A DNA stretch of 64,000 nucleotides from Iamia sp. SCSIO 61187 (GCF_019443745.1 NZ_CP050948.1:4716001-4780000); one strand, 5' to 3'. Positions 53,471-61,443 are shown, counted from the first letter of the stretch. Numbers and translations are program-made. Notes: generated from the sequence alone by a model not told the origin.

Positions 53471-53478
53471 GCTTGACA

Positions 53479-53528
53479 CGATATCGACAACGCGCTTGTC
53501 TAGATAGACACCCATGTTGTCGATATCG
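53479..53528. promoter_or_regulatory. Nested palindromic operator between MarR and cupin genes
   Basis: CGATATCGACAAC (53479-53491) and its exact reverse complement GTTGTCGATATCG (53516-53528) flank TTGTCTAGATAGACA (53496-53510), itself a near-perfect palindrome typical of MarR sites. Each outer arm also contains the small palindrome CGATATCG. The region is AT-rich for this genome. Confidence 0.8.
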
Positions 53529-53539
53529 AGGAGGCCGTC

Positions 53540-53917
53540 GTGGCCGTCATCCCTGCCGGCGAGCGCCGGGTCACCACCACCCCCAACGCCACCATGACCA
53601 CGTGCTGCAGCCCGGAGCAGGGCGCCGCCGGGATCACCCTCTGGCTCACGGCCATGGCTCCCGGCGCCCAGGGCCCGTGGCACCGCCTCGACGGCGAGCA
53701 GGTCCTGACCGTCCTGGCCGGCGCCGTGAGCCTCGAGCACGCTGGCACGACCGTCCGGCTCCTGCCGGGCGACACCGCCGTGATCCCCGCCCACGACGAG
53801 CGCCGCCTGACCGCCGACGCCGAGGGCGGGACCGAGATGGCCTGCGCCGCCACCCGCCCGCTCCGGGCCCACGACGGCGAGGGCACCGACCGCGGCATCC
53901 CGGACTGGATGCGCTGA
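53540..53917 (+). CDS. Small cupin-domain protein
   Basis: 125 residues from GTG 53540 after GAGGAGG. Single cupin barrel: GITLWLTAMAPGAQGPWHRL, GEQVLTVLAGAVSLEHAGTT and RLLPGDTAVIPAHDERRLTA. Metal-binding His/Glu positions are partly present (WHRLDGEQ). Divergent from and probably controlled by the MarR protein, so it may act on the inducing compound. Confidence 0.8.
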   Translation: MAVIPAGERRVTTTPNATMTTCCSPEQGAAGITLWLTAMAPGAQGPWHRLDGEQVLTVLAGAVSLEHAGTTVRLLPGDTAVIPAHDERRLTADAEGGTEMACAATRPLRAHDGEGTDRGIPDWMR

Positions 53918-53938
53918 GGGCGGACCTACCCTGGCGCC

Positions 53939-54529
53939 GTGCTGGTCCAGATGCGGCTCCGGGAACCGATCGAGCGGGGTGAGGTCGACCTCCTCTTCCG
54001 CCGGTGGAAGCGGCTCCAGGCCGTCGTCGGCCACACCTACCGGACCGCGGCGGGGCGGCTGCGGGTCACCGCCATCGACGTCGTCGACCCCGCCGACCTC
54101 ACCGCCGACGACGCCCGCCGCTCGGGCCACGCCGACGTCGCCGCCCTACGGGCGTCGCTCCGCGGCGACGAGGCCCTCCCGACCTACCGCATCGCCGTCG
54201 AGGTCGACACCGACCCCGACCCTCGCTCTCTGCTGGCCGCCGACGACGCCCTCGACGACGACGCCGTCGCCGAGCTCGACCGCCGGCTCGCCCGGCTCGA
54301 CGCCGCCAGCTCGTGGGGGCCGTGGACCATGGCGACGCTGCGGCTGATCGCGGCCCGGCCGGCCACGGTGTCCACCGTCCTGGCCGAGACCTTGGGCCGG
54401 GAGCGCCAGCCGTTCAAGCTCGACGTGCGCAAGCTGAAGGCCCTGGGCCTGACCGAGAGCCTCGAGGTGGGCTACCGCCTGTCGCGGCGCGGCGAGGCCT
54501 ACCTCGCCCGCACCACCCGCCCCGGCTGA
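53939..54529 (+). CDS. Protein with ASCH/PUA-like N-terminus and winged-helix-like C-terminus
   Basis: 196 residues from GTG 53939, six bases after TACCCT (53927-53932). The first 90 residues look like an ASCH domain (RLREPIERGEVDLLFRRWKR, TYRTAAGRLRVTAIDVVDPA); the last 75 include WTMATLRLIAARPATVSTVL and KLKALGLTESLEVGYRLSRR, with the look of a winged helix. ASCH domains are RNA-binding folds. Function unknown. Confidence 0.65.
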   Translation: MLVQMRLREPIERGEVDLLFRRWKRLQAVVGHTYRTAAGRLRVTAIDVVDPADLTADDARRSGHADVAALRASLRGDEALPTYRIAVEVDTDPDPRSLLAADDALDDDAVAELDRRLARLDAASSWGPWTMATLRLIAARPATVSTVLAETLGRERQPFKLDVRKLKALGLTESLEVGYRLSRRGEAYLARTTRPG

Positions 54530-54530
54530 C

Positions 54531-54598
54531 GCGACGGATCACCTCGGAGGTGATCCGTGTTCGGCTGCACGCCTCGGAGGCGACGCGTGATCCGTCGC
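54531..54598 (+). promoter_or_regulatory. Alternative-pairing hairpin region before the nuclease gene
   Basis: GCGACGGATCAC (54531-54542) can pair with the near GTGATCCGT (54550-54558, extending to a perfect 11-bp stem with loop CGG) or with the far GTGATCCGTCGC (54587-54598, 12 bp). A third small hairpin GCCT-CGG-AGGC sits between (54571-54581). The region starts just after a stop codon and ends 17 bases before the nuclease -10 box, so it could also be a terminator. Confidence 0.5.
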
Positions 54599-54628
54599 TG
54601 TCGCACCCCCTGCGTAGGGTCGAGGGAG

Positions 54629-55138
54629 ATGGGACGGCTGCTGCTCGTCCTCGTGCTGCTGCTCGGCGGGTGCGGGGTCGTGCTCGACGACGGAGGGGGC
54701 GGGGAGCCGGCGGCGCGGGCCGCGGCGCCGGCTCCGGAGGGGCTGCCCGAGGGGCGCGACGTCACCGTCACCTCGATCACCGACGGCGACACCTTCCGCG
54801 CCGGCGAGGAGAGGGTCCGGCTGATCGGCATCGACACGCCCGAGGTGTCCTTCGGCGTCGAGTGCTACGGGCACGAGGCGACCGCTGCGCTCGAGCGGCT
54901 GATCCCGGTGGGGACCGAGGTCCGCCTCGTCGGCGACGTCGAGCCCGTCGACCGCTACGACCGGACCCTGGCCTACGTGTACCGGCGCGCCGACGGGCTC
55001 CACGTCAACCTGCGCCTGGCCGAGGAGGGCTACGCCCTGCCCCTCACCGTCCCGCCCAACGTGGCCCACGAGCGGGCCTTCGCCGACGCCGCCGCCCGGG
55101 CCCGCCAGGCGAACCTCGGCCTCTGGTCCGCGTGTTGA
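54629..55138 (+). CDS. Thermonuclease-like (SNase) lipoprotein
   Basis: 169 residues from ATG 54629, eight bases after TAGGGT (54615-54620). Lipobox LGGC in LLLVLVLLLGGCGVVL. The staphylococcal nuclease domain has VTSITDGDTFRAGEERVRLI, GIDTPEVSFGVECYGHEATA and DRYDRTLAYVY, retaining the catalytic Arg, Glu and Arg. Probably a secreted, membrane-anchored nuclease that digests external nucleic acids. The composite repeat begins at its stop codon. Confidence 0.9.
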   Translation: MGRLLLVLVLLLGGCGVVLDDGGGGEPAARAAAPAPEGLPEGRDVTVTSITDGDTFRAGEERVRLIGIDTPEVSFGVECYGHEATAALERLIPVGTEVRLVGDVEPVDRYDRTLAYVYRRADGLHVNLRLAEEGYALPLTVPPNVAHERAFADAAARARQANLGLWSAC

Positions 55139-55288
55139 GATCTCAGTCACTCGTTCGCTGACGCTCACTCCGTTCCTTCGAGCTTGACGTGCTCGCTGCG
55201 CTCGCCCTGAAGACCTTCCCAGCGACGGAGCCCTCGTCCCTCGGGCCCACGCCGCTTCGTGCGGGGGAGACCCCCGCACCCCCAGCGG
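55136..55288 (+). repeat. Stop-codon-proximal composite repeat, occupied by IS110 copy B
   Basis: It begins at the nuclease stop codon: CTCGCTGCGCTCG, GAAGACCTTCCCAGCGACGG, hairpin GTGCGGGGG-AGA-CCCCCGCAC (55259-55279), CCCCCAGCGG, then the IS. Closely similar to 20632-20783 (over 90 percent in the half next to the IS) and less so to 24020-24171. Confidence 0.75.
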
Positions 55289-55304
55289 CGGTGATGATGT
55301 GGGT

Positions 55305-55500
55305 GGAGAGGCCCCTCCGGGCGGTCTGACTCTCCCAGCGGCTGACCTTCCCTTGTGGGGGTGTCTTGGCGCAGATCTGTCGGCCGCCCGGGGGGCTTCT
55401 CCGGTTGCGCCTGCTGGCTTGGCGTCCGTGACTTCATAGGAGCCTGGCCTGGTCCCATCACCGTCTTGTCCGCGTTGCCGGCTGGCGGGCGCTGTCCCTC
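55305..55500 (+). ncRNA. Predicted bridge RNA of IS110 copy B
   Basis: Target loop: CCCAGCGGCT (55334-55343) equals the left side of the target; GGCGCAG (55368-55374) is the reverse complement of CTGCGCC at the right junction. The two are separated by a stem GACCTTCCC/GGGGGTGTC with loop TTGT. Donor loop: CATAGGAGC (55435-55443) equals the right end of the IS (56591-56599), and CATCACCG (55456-55463) is the reverse complement of the left end CGGTGATG (55289-55296). This is the arrangement known for IS621 bridge RNA: target loop first, donor loop second, upstream of the recombinase gene. RNA ends are estimated. Confidence 0.7.
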
Positions 55501-55515
55501 GAACAAGGAGCAGCA

Positions 55516-56586
55516 ATGGTGACCACGATGACAGACGACCCGGTGCGCGTCACGGGCGGCGTCGATACCCACAAGCACGTCCATGTGGCCGCCGCCCTCG
55601 ATGGCCGGGGCGGGGTGTTGGGGGTGAGGGAGTTCCCGGCCACGGGTGCAGGTCATGTCGATCTGCGGGGTTGGTTGGGCTCGTTCGGGACCGTGGACGC
55701 TGTCGGGGTCGAAGGAACTGGGTCCTGGGGGGCCGGGTTGTGTCGATCGCTGCGCGAGGCCCAGGTCACCGTCCATGAGGTCTGGCGCCCGAACCGTCAA
55801 CGTCGTCGCAGGACCGGCAAGTCCGACCCTGCCGATGCTGTGGCGGCTGCCCGGGCTGTTCAGGCCGGTGACGGCCTGGCGGTCCCGAAGGACCGGACCG
55901 GGCCTGCTGAGGCCGCCCGTCTCGCTCGCATCAGCCGAGACTCGCTCACCCGGGAGCTCACCAAGCTGGCCAACCAGATCCACGCGGTGATCGACAGCAC
56001 CGCCTCGGAGACGCTCCGAGACCGCTACCGGCACAAGACGATCTCGCAGATCGCCACCGAGGCCGCCCGGTCCCGCCCGGGGGGCGAGGTCACGAACCCC
56101 GACGTCATGGCCGCCATCACCCTGCGGCGCCTTGCTCGGCGGTGGCTCGCAGCCAGCGTCGAACGCGACGAGGTCGACATCGACTTGAAGGTCATCGTCG
56201 AAGCCGCCGCCCCCCAACTGCTCGATGAGCCCGGCATCGGCGTCGATGTTGCGTCGGTCTTCATCGTCAGCCTCGGCGACAACCCCGACCGCATGGCCAC
56301 CGACGCAGCAGCCGCAGCCGCCTGGGGCGCCAGCCCCGTCGATGCCAGCAGCGGCCTCCACCAGCGACACCGGCTCAACCGCGGCGGCGACCGCCAAGCC
56401 AACCGGGCCCTCTACATCGTCGCCCTGTGCCGCATGCGATGGGACCCCACCACCCAGGCCTACATCGCCCGCCGAATCGCCGAGGGAAAGACCAAGAAGG
56501 AAGCGATCCGCGCCCTCAAACGCCACCTCGCCCGCCGCATCTGGCGCCTCCTCACACAAACCCCCGCCCCCTGCCCCTCGCCTTGA
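55516..56586 (+). CDS. IS110-family transposase (DEDD recombinase), copy B
   Basis: 356 residues, same protein as copy A. ATG 55516 with AAGGAG upstream. RuvC-like residues Asp17, Glu66, Asp104, Asp107 and a C-terminal Tnp20 domain with the ASSG serine site (278/279) are intact. The C-terminal tail is basic (KEAIRALKRHLARRIWRLL). Confidence 0.95.
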   Translation: MVTTMTDDPVRVTGGVDTHKHVHVAAALDGRGGVLGVREFPATGAGHVDLRGWLGSFGTVDAVGVEGTGSWGAGLCRSLREAQVTVHEVWRPNRQRRRRTGKSDPADAVAAARAVQAGDGLAVPKDRTGPAEAARLARISRDSLTRELTKLANQIHAVIDSTASETLRDRYRHKTISQIATEAARSRPGGEVTNPDVMAAITLRRLARRWLAASVERDEVDIDLKVIVEAAAPQLLDEPGIGVDVASVFIVSLGDNPDRMATDAAAAAAWGASPVDASSGLHQRHRLNRGGDRQANRALYIVALCRMRWDPTTQAYIARRIAEGKTKKEAIRALKRHLARRIWRLLTQTPAPCPSP

Positions 56587-56588
56587 CA
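56583..56588 (+). promoter_or_regulatory. -35 box (TTGACA) at the right end of IS110 copy B
   Basis: A perfect TTGACA 15 bases before the right end, overlapping the last transposase codons. When the element circularises, it would face the left end (GGTGATGATG), giving a junction promoter that could transcribe the bridge RNA, as described for IS621. The same box is at 19332-19337 in copy A. Confidence 0.5.
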
Positions 56589-56672
56589 TCCATAGGAGCA
56601 TCTGCGCCGGGCTGGACTGCTGTCCGTGCGCCCGTCTCGTCGCCGAGATCGGGGCCCCACCGCGAGACGTGG

Positions 56673-57365
56673 CTAGGCGCCGACGAGCCTGAGGACGTCG
56701 GCGGGGGTGGCCTTGCCGTCGAAGGTGACCGAGCCGTCGCGGAGGGCGACGACCCGGTCGACCCGGGTGACGAACTCGGGGTCGTGGGTGGCGACGACGA
56801 CGGCCGCCCCGTCGTCGTGGACCTCGTCGAGCAGCTCCAGCAGGGCGGCCCGCCCCGGCGCGTCGAGCCCGACGAAGGGCTCGTCGACCAGCAGGAGCGA
56901 GAAGGGGCGGGCCAGGCCGAGGAGCAACGACGCCTTCTGGCGCAGGCCGCGGCTGAACCGGCTCGGCAGATCGTCGATGCGGTCGGCCAGGCCGAGGCGC
57001 TCGGCCACACCCTCGGCGTAGTCGTCGAAGCCGTCGCCGCCGAACAGCCGGGAGACGTACTCGACGTGCTCGACGACGGAGAGGTCGTCGTACAGGACCG
57101 GGTCGTCGGGGAGGTAGGAGGTGGTGGCCCGGGCGTGGACGTCCCCGCCGGGCCAGCCGGCGACCTCCACCGTGCCGCCGTCGGCGTCGAGCAGGCCGGC
57201 CACGATCCGCAGGAGGGTGGACTTGCCCGACCCGTTGTGGCCGACGAGGGCGATCCGCTCCCCCGCCCCCACCTCGAGGTCGACGGGCTCGAGGGCGGGC
57301 ACGCCCCCGTAGGCGCGGTGCACCCCCTCGACCCGCAGGGCGGGGTAGGTCTCAGGCTCGCTCAT
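56673..57365 (-). CDS. ABC transporter ATP-binding protein
   Basis: 230 residues from ATG 57365. Walker A ALVGHNGSGKSTLLRIVAGL, Q-loop region YLPDDPVLYDDLSVVEHVEY, signature FSRGLRQKASLLLGLARPFS (degenerate LSGGQ), Walker B LLLVDEPFVGLDAPGRAALL, and switch His in VVATHDPEFV. It overlaps the upstream membrane-protein gene by ATGA. The partner is an unusual permease, so the cargo is unknown. Confidence 0.9.
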   Translation of the reverse strand: MSEPETYPALRVEGVHRAYGGVPALEPVDLEVGAGERIALVGHNGSGKSTLLRIVAGLLDADGGTVEVAGWPGGDVHARATTSYLPDDPVLYDDLSVVEHVEYVSRLFGGDGFDDYAEGVAERLGLADRIDDLPSRFSRGLRQKASLLLGLARPFSLLLVDEPFVGLDAPGRAALLELLDEVHDDGAAVVVATHDPEFVTRVDRVVALRDGSVTFDGKATPADVLRLVGA

Positions 57366-59083
57366 CGTCGATCGTCCTCCTCGGACCCCGCGTCATCGTC
57401 ATCGTCGCCGTCGGACCCCGTCGACGCGCTCCGCTGCGCCTCCTGGGCCTCGTTCCACCACCGGGTGATCTCCTCGCGCTGGTGGACCCATCCCAGGACC
57501 AGCCCGACCAGGACGATCACCCCGGCCCAGGCCGTGGTCGTCCCCTGCATCTGGGGCCGCCCGGCCTCGATGTTGGCCTCGACGATCAGCAGGGGCAGCG
57601 CCCCCACCACCGCCACGGCCAGGGGCAGCACCGACTTCAGGACCAGCCCGATGCCGGCCACCTCGGGGGCCATCAGGGCCAGGTCGCTCTTGTGCGAGGG
57701 CTGGCCCGACACCACGTTGCCCACCGCCCCGGCCACGCCGGCGACGGCCGCGACCACCCCGGTGACGAGGGCCGGCCCGAGGGGGACCTGCCCGGCGCCC
57801 GGCAGCGCCGCCACCGCGCCCACCAGCAGGCCGAGCCCGGCGGCCACCACGAACGAGGGGATGAGGAGGGAGATGAACAGCGCGCCCTCGGGGTGGCGGT
57901 AGAGCTCGCGCCGACTGGGGTGGTCGACCTCCTGGGCGAGCGGCTCGACCAGGTCCAGGCCGGCCAACCACAGCGCCGCCCCGACGGCGATCACCAGCGG
58001 GGCGGTGCCGCTCCACATCCCGCGCAGGGCGGCGCCGGCGACGAGGGCCAGGAGCGCCAGCCGGGCGACCCGGCTGGCGGGGAAGCGGAGGATGCCGTGC
58101 CAGGCGCGGAGGCCGATCGGCGAGAGCCATCCCGCCACCCGCCCAAGCCGGATCCACGGACGGTCACGAGGCCGGTCGGCGGCGAGCTGGCGGCGCAGGA
58201 CCAGCACGGTCCGCACGTCCTGCAGGGTCGCGGCGAAGCGGATCTGACCGACGAGGGCGGTGCGCCGCTCGGCCGCCTCCACCGACAGCCCACCCACGCC
58301 GATCAGGCCGAGGACGAGCAGGACGAGGGCGGCGACGACGGGCAGGACGGCGACCGGGTGAAGGTCGAGCGGGGCCAGGGCCAGCCACCCCACCGCTCGG
58401 CCGGGCGAGGCCGGGATCGCCGTGCCGCCGACCTCGGCCCCGGCCACGTCGGCGACGGCCCAGCCGACGAGGGCGAACCCGATGGCGGTCGCCGCCGGGC
58501 GGGGCAGCCGGCGACCGGACGCGACGAGGGCGGCGCCGAGGCTGAGCCCGACGACGGTGGCCATGGCGGCGGCGCCGGCGAGGATCCACTCGACGGCCTC
58601 CTGGTCGGGGAACCGCCGGTCGGCGAAGAGGCCGATGGTGGCGCCCAGCAGCACGGCCGGGAGCAGCGAGGAGCGGACCTGGCGCCACGCCGGGCCCCGC
58701 AGGGCCCGGCCCCGGTCGACGGGGGCGAGGAGGACGTGGCGCACATCGGCCGCCTCCACCGCCAGGGGGCCGCCCCGGCTGCCCGACCGGAGGCCGACGG
58801 CGAAGGCGACGGTGGCGATCAGGCCCACCACGGCCGGTCCGTCCCGGGTGACGTCGACGACCTGGGCCCGACTCAGCGGGGCGTCGCCCACGGCCCCGGC
58901 CACCGCGACCACCGCCACCGAGCCGATGATGGCCGCCACGTAGACGCGGTAGAGGGCGTCCACCCAGTGGATCTCGGCGACCCGGCGCTGGCGCCGGGCC
59001 CGCCGCAGCTCGCCGAGGCGGGCCGGGTCGACCGGGAGGTCGTGGACGTCGTCATCCGGGGCGGCGGCGACGTCCGTGGGCAC
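57362..59083 (-). CDS. ABC transporter membrane protein (uncharacterised permease)
   Basis: 573 residues from GTG 59083, eight bases after TAGCGT (59092-59097); the open frame continues far upstream, but only as antisense of the CopC-CopD gene. About twelve hydrophobic segments, a soluble linker near 300-345 with ERRTALVGQIRFAATLQDVR and TVLVLRRQLAADRPRDRPWI, and an acidic C-terminal tail. ATPase gene overlap (ATGA) supports the permease call; no specific family is recognised. Confidence 0.72.
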   Translation of the reverse strand: MPTDVAAAPDDDVHDLPVDPARLGELRRARRQRRVAEIHWVDALYRVYVAAIIGSVAVVAVAGAVGDAPLSRAQVVDVTRDGPAVVGLIATVAFAVGLRSGSRGGPLAVEAADVRHVLLAPVDRGRALRGPAWRQVRSSLLPAVLLGATIGLFADRRFPDQEAVEWILAGAAAMATVVGLSLGAALVASGRRLPRPAATAIGFALVGWAVADVAGAEVGGTAIPASPGRAVGWLALAPLDLHPVAVLPVVAALVLLVLGLIGVGGLSVEAAERRTALVGQIRFAATLQDVRTVLVLRRQLAADRPRDRPWIRLGRVAGWLSPIGLRAWHGILRFPASRVARLALLALVAGAALRGMWSGTAPLVIAVGAALWLAGLDLVEPLAQEVDHPSRRELYRHPEGALFISLLIPSFVVAAGLGLLVGAVAALPGAGQVPLGPALVTGVVAAVAGVAGAVGNVVSGQPSHKSDLALMAPEVAGIGLVLKSVLPLAVAVVGALPLLIVEANIEAGRPQMQGTTTAWAGVIVLVGLVLGWVHQREEITRWWNEAQEAQRSASTGSDGDDDDDAGSEEDDRR

Positions 59084-59156
59084 GGCTCGCGACGCTACGC
59101 CCGCCGCCACCCCCGGTCCCAGGCAGCCCGAGGTCCGGGCGGCGGGGCGCCCGCCG

Positions 59157-59162
59157 TAGATT
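59157..59162 (+). promoter_or_regulatory. -10 box TAGATT of the CopC-CopD operon
   Basis: Eight bases before GTG 59171. It faces the TAGCGT box of the divergent ABC permease gene, 60 bases away. Confidence 0.55.
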
Positions 59163-59170
59163 CGAGTCCC

Positions 59171-60823
59171 GTGCTCCCTCTGCCCCGGCGTCGCGCCCTC
59201 GCCCTGCTGGCCCTCGTGGTCGGCATGGCGCTGGGCGTCCTCGCCGGATCCACGCCCGCCGGGGCCCACGCGACCCTCCAGGGGACGAGCCCCAGCGACG
59301 ACGCCGTGGTCGACGAGGTCCCGGCGGCGATCGTCTTGACCTTCGACGAGCCGGTCAGCGCGTCGACCGGTGCCGTCCAGGTCATCGCCCCCGAGGGCGG
59401 ACGGGTCGACGGGTCGGTCGATCGGACCGACGGGGGCCGGAGCGTCTCGATCGGCGTCGACGGCGACGCCCGGGGCACCTACACGGTCGCCTACCGGGTC
59501 GTCAGCGACGACGGCCACACCATCTCGGGCTCGTTCGTGTTCCACGTGGGCGAGCGGACCGGGGCGGCGACGATCGACCAGACGATCCCCACCAGCACCT
59601 CCGCGGTCGGCGGGGTGGGACGGTGGCTGGGCTACGCCGGGGCTGCCGTGGCCGTGGGATCGGCCCTCCTCCTCGTCCTCCTCCGCCGCGGGCCGGCCCC
59701 GGCCGCGACCGCGGCGACGACGGCCCTCGGGACGCTGGTGGTCGGCGGGGCGGCGGCGAGCGCCCTGGGCACGACTGCCGCCCTCGTGGCCCAGACGGCG
59801 ACGACGACCGGGCGCTCGCTGGTCGGGGCCCTCTCCCTCGTGCCCGACGTGGCCGGCGACAGCCGGTCGGTGGCCGTCGCCCTCCTGCGGGCGGCCGTCC
59901 TGGTCGGCGCCACCCTCGTCGGCGTGGCCGGGCGGGCCCGACGCCTGCCCGGCGTCCTCGTCGCCACCGGGGTGCTGGTCGCCGCCGCCGGCCTGCTGGC
60001 CCCCGTCGCCGGGCACCCGTGGACGGCTGACCCCCGAGGCCTCGCCGTCCCGGCCGATGCCCTCCACCTGCTGGCCGCCTCGGTGTGGCTGGGGATGCTC
60101 GTCGGCCTGGCCGTCGTGGCGCCGCGCCTGGCCGACCCCGACCACGCCGTCCGCCTCGTCTCCCGGTCGGCGGTGGTGGCGGCGGCGGTGGTGGTCGTGA
60201 CGGGGGCGACGTCGGCGTGGCTCCTGCTCGGCTCGGTCGAGGCCGCCACCGACACCGGGTCGGGCCAGCTGGTGCTGCTGAAGGTGCTCGGCTTCGGGGT
60301 GCTGGTGGGTCTCGGGTGGGTCAACCGCAGCCGGCTCGTGCCGCTCCTCGGGCGGCTGGCCGACGACGGCGCCCCCGACCGGCGGAGCGCCGTCGCCCGG
60401 GGTCGCCTCCTCCAGGTGGTGCGGGCCGAGGTTCTGGTCGGGGCCCTGGTCCTGGCCGTGACCGCCGGCCTCGTCAACCAGCCGCCCGGCCGGGACACGC
60501 TCGCCCAGCCCTACTCCGACGTCCGGACGGTCGAGGACCTGACCCTCCTCCTCGAGGTGACCCCGGCGCGAGCAGGGGACAACACCATGCACCTCTACCT
60601 GACCGACGCCGCCGGCCAGCCCGCCAAGTACGACGCCCTCGAGATCACCGTCTCCCGCGACGGCATCCCGCCGCGCCGCCTCGACGGCGTCACGCCCATC
60701 AGCCCCGACCACGCCAGCGTCTACGGCGCGTCGCTCCCGTCCCCGGGAACGTGGACGGTGGCGGTCACGACCGTCACCGACACCACCCCCCGCCAGTTCT
60801 CCTTCGAGGTGCCCCTCCGATGA
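59171..60823 (+). CDS. CopC-CopD fusion protein with C-terminal YtkA-like domain
   Basis: 550 residues from GTG. Signal peptide ending AGAHATL, so the mature protein begins with the His that binds copper in CopC; the CopC domain (about 33-125) has the closing VVSDDGHTISGSFVFHV. Then come eight membrane helices of CopD (about 140-430), including DALHLLAASVWLGMLVGLAV. The last 100 residues form a beta-rich domain (LTLLLEVTPARAGDNTMHLY, SPGTWTVAVTTVTD) like YtkA/CopC-associated modules. Probable copper uptake or handling at the membrane. Confidence 0.87.
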   Translation: MLPLPRRRALALLALVVGMALGVLAGSTPAGAHATLQGTSPSDDAVVDEVPAAIVLTFDEPVSASTGAVQVIAPEGGRVDGSVDRTDGGRSVSIGVDGDARGTYTVAYRVVSDDGHTISGSFVFHVGERTGAATIDQTIPTSTSAVGGVGRWLGYAGAAVAVGSALLLVLLRRGPAPAATAATTALGTLVVGGAAASALGTTAALVAQTATTTGRSLVGALSLVPDVAGDSRSVAVALLRAAVLVGATLVGVAGRARRLPGVLVATGVLVAAAGLLAPVAGHPWTADPRGLAVPADALHLLAASVWLGMLVGLAVVAPRLADPDHAVRLVSRSAVVAAAVVVVTGATSAWLLLGSVEAATDTGSGQLVLLKVLGFGVLVGLGWVNRSRLVPLLGRLADDGAPDRRSAVARGRLLQVVRAEVLVGALVLAVTAGLVNQPPGRDTLAQPYSDVRTVEDLTLLLEVTPARAGDNTMHLYLTDAAGQPAKYDALEITVSRDGIPPRRLDGVTPISPDHASVYGASLPSPGTWTVAVTTVTDTTPRQFSFEVPLR

Positions 60824-61443
60824 CGACCCGTCCCGCCCCCCGCGCCCTCGCCGCCCTCCTCGGGCTGGTGGCCGTGCTCCTCCTCGCCGTCCCCCCCGCC
60901 GGGGCCCACGGGGGCGAGGGGCTGCTCGAGGTCACCTCGGTGACCCGCGATGGCGGCGAGGTCACCGTCACCGCCCGCCTCACCTTCGTGGCCGACGGCC
61001 ACGGCGTGCCCGACGCCACGGTCACGGTGGTCGTCGCCGACGGCACGCCGGTCCCGATGACGCCGGCCGCGGCCGAGGGCGACTACCAGGCGACGGTCTC
61101 GGCCGCGCCCGGCTCCTCGATCCGGGTCACCTCGGTCGAGCCGGCCGCGACGGCCGAGGCGGTGGCACCGCCCCTGGCGGTGACGACCACCACCGCACCG
61201 ACCACCACCACGGCTCCGCCGGGCACCGACGACGACCAGACGACGTCGACCACCGAGGAGGCGGCCGTGCCCACCACCTCGGCCGCGGGCTCCGACGGCG
61301 ACGGGGGCGGCGACGACGGGGGCACGAGCCCGGTCGTGATCGGGGCGATCGCGGCCGTCGTGCTCGCCGCCGGCGCCACGGCCGCCATCCTCCTCTGGAA
61401 GCGCCCCGACGGGGCGGCCGACGACGGGGGCACCGGGGCATGA
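60820..61443 (+). CDS. Exported single-pass protein with Thr-rich stalk, CopCD operon
   Basis: 207 residues, ATGA overlap with the CopC-CopD gene. Signal peptide ending AGAHGGEG with an exposed His, a beta-domain (about 30-110: LEVTSVTRDGGEVTVTARLT), a Thr/Ser/Ala/Gly-rich stalk (about 120-165) and a C-terminal membrane helix (VVIGAIAAVVLAAGATAAIL) with LWKRPDG. YcnI-like layout, so a copper-related role is plausible. Overlaps the epimerase gene by ATGA. Confidence 0.7.
   Translation: MTTRPAPRALAALLGLVAVLLLAVPPAGAHGGEGLLEVTSVTRDGGEVTVTARLTFVADGHGVPDATVTVVVADGTPVPMTPAAAEGDYQATVSAAPGSSIRVTSVEPAATAEAVAPPLAVTTTTAPTTTTAPPGTDDDQTTSTTEEAAVPTTSAAGSDGDGGGDDGGTSPVVIGAIAAVVLAAGATAAILLWKRPDGAADDGGTGA

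Larger units (their letters stand above)
55289..56603 (+). mobile_element. IS110-family insertion sequence, copy B (1315 bp)
   Basis: Intact element with a 227-base 5' non-coding part, transposase gene and a short right end holding TTGACA (56583-56588). Left junction CCCAGCGG-CG-GTGATGATG, right junction CATAGGAGCAT-CT-GCGCCGGGC; the same two junctions are seen at copy A. There are no terminal inverted repeats. The two copies lie in opposite orientation about 34.7 kb apart. Confidence 0.9.

Noticed and set aside
52883-53476. Gene on the plus strand starting MSKTSRLRGRG
   Set aside because: It has a fair ribosome site, but after about 35 residues it is simply antisense to the MarR gene; composition is shadow-like.
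53000-53505. Start of the second MarR gene at ATG 53505
   Set aside because: It would place the first codons inside the nested operator; GTG 53470 gives the normal MarR length.
57362-60712. A single 1116-residue gene on the minus strand
   Set aside because: The part upstream of 59083 is antisense to the CopC-CopD gene and has the His/Asp/Gly/Arg-rich composition of shadow frames; a -10 box and GTG at 59083 mark the true start.
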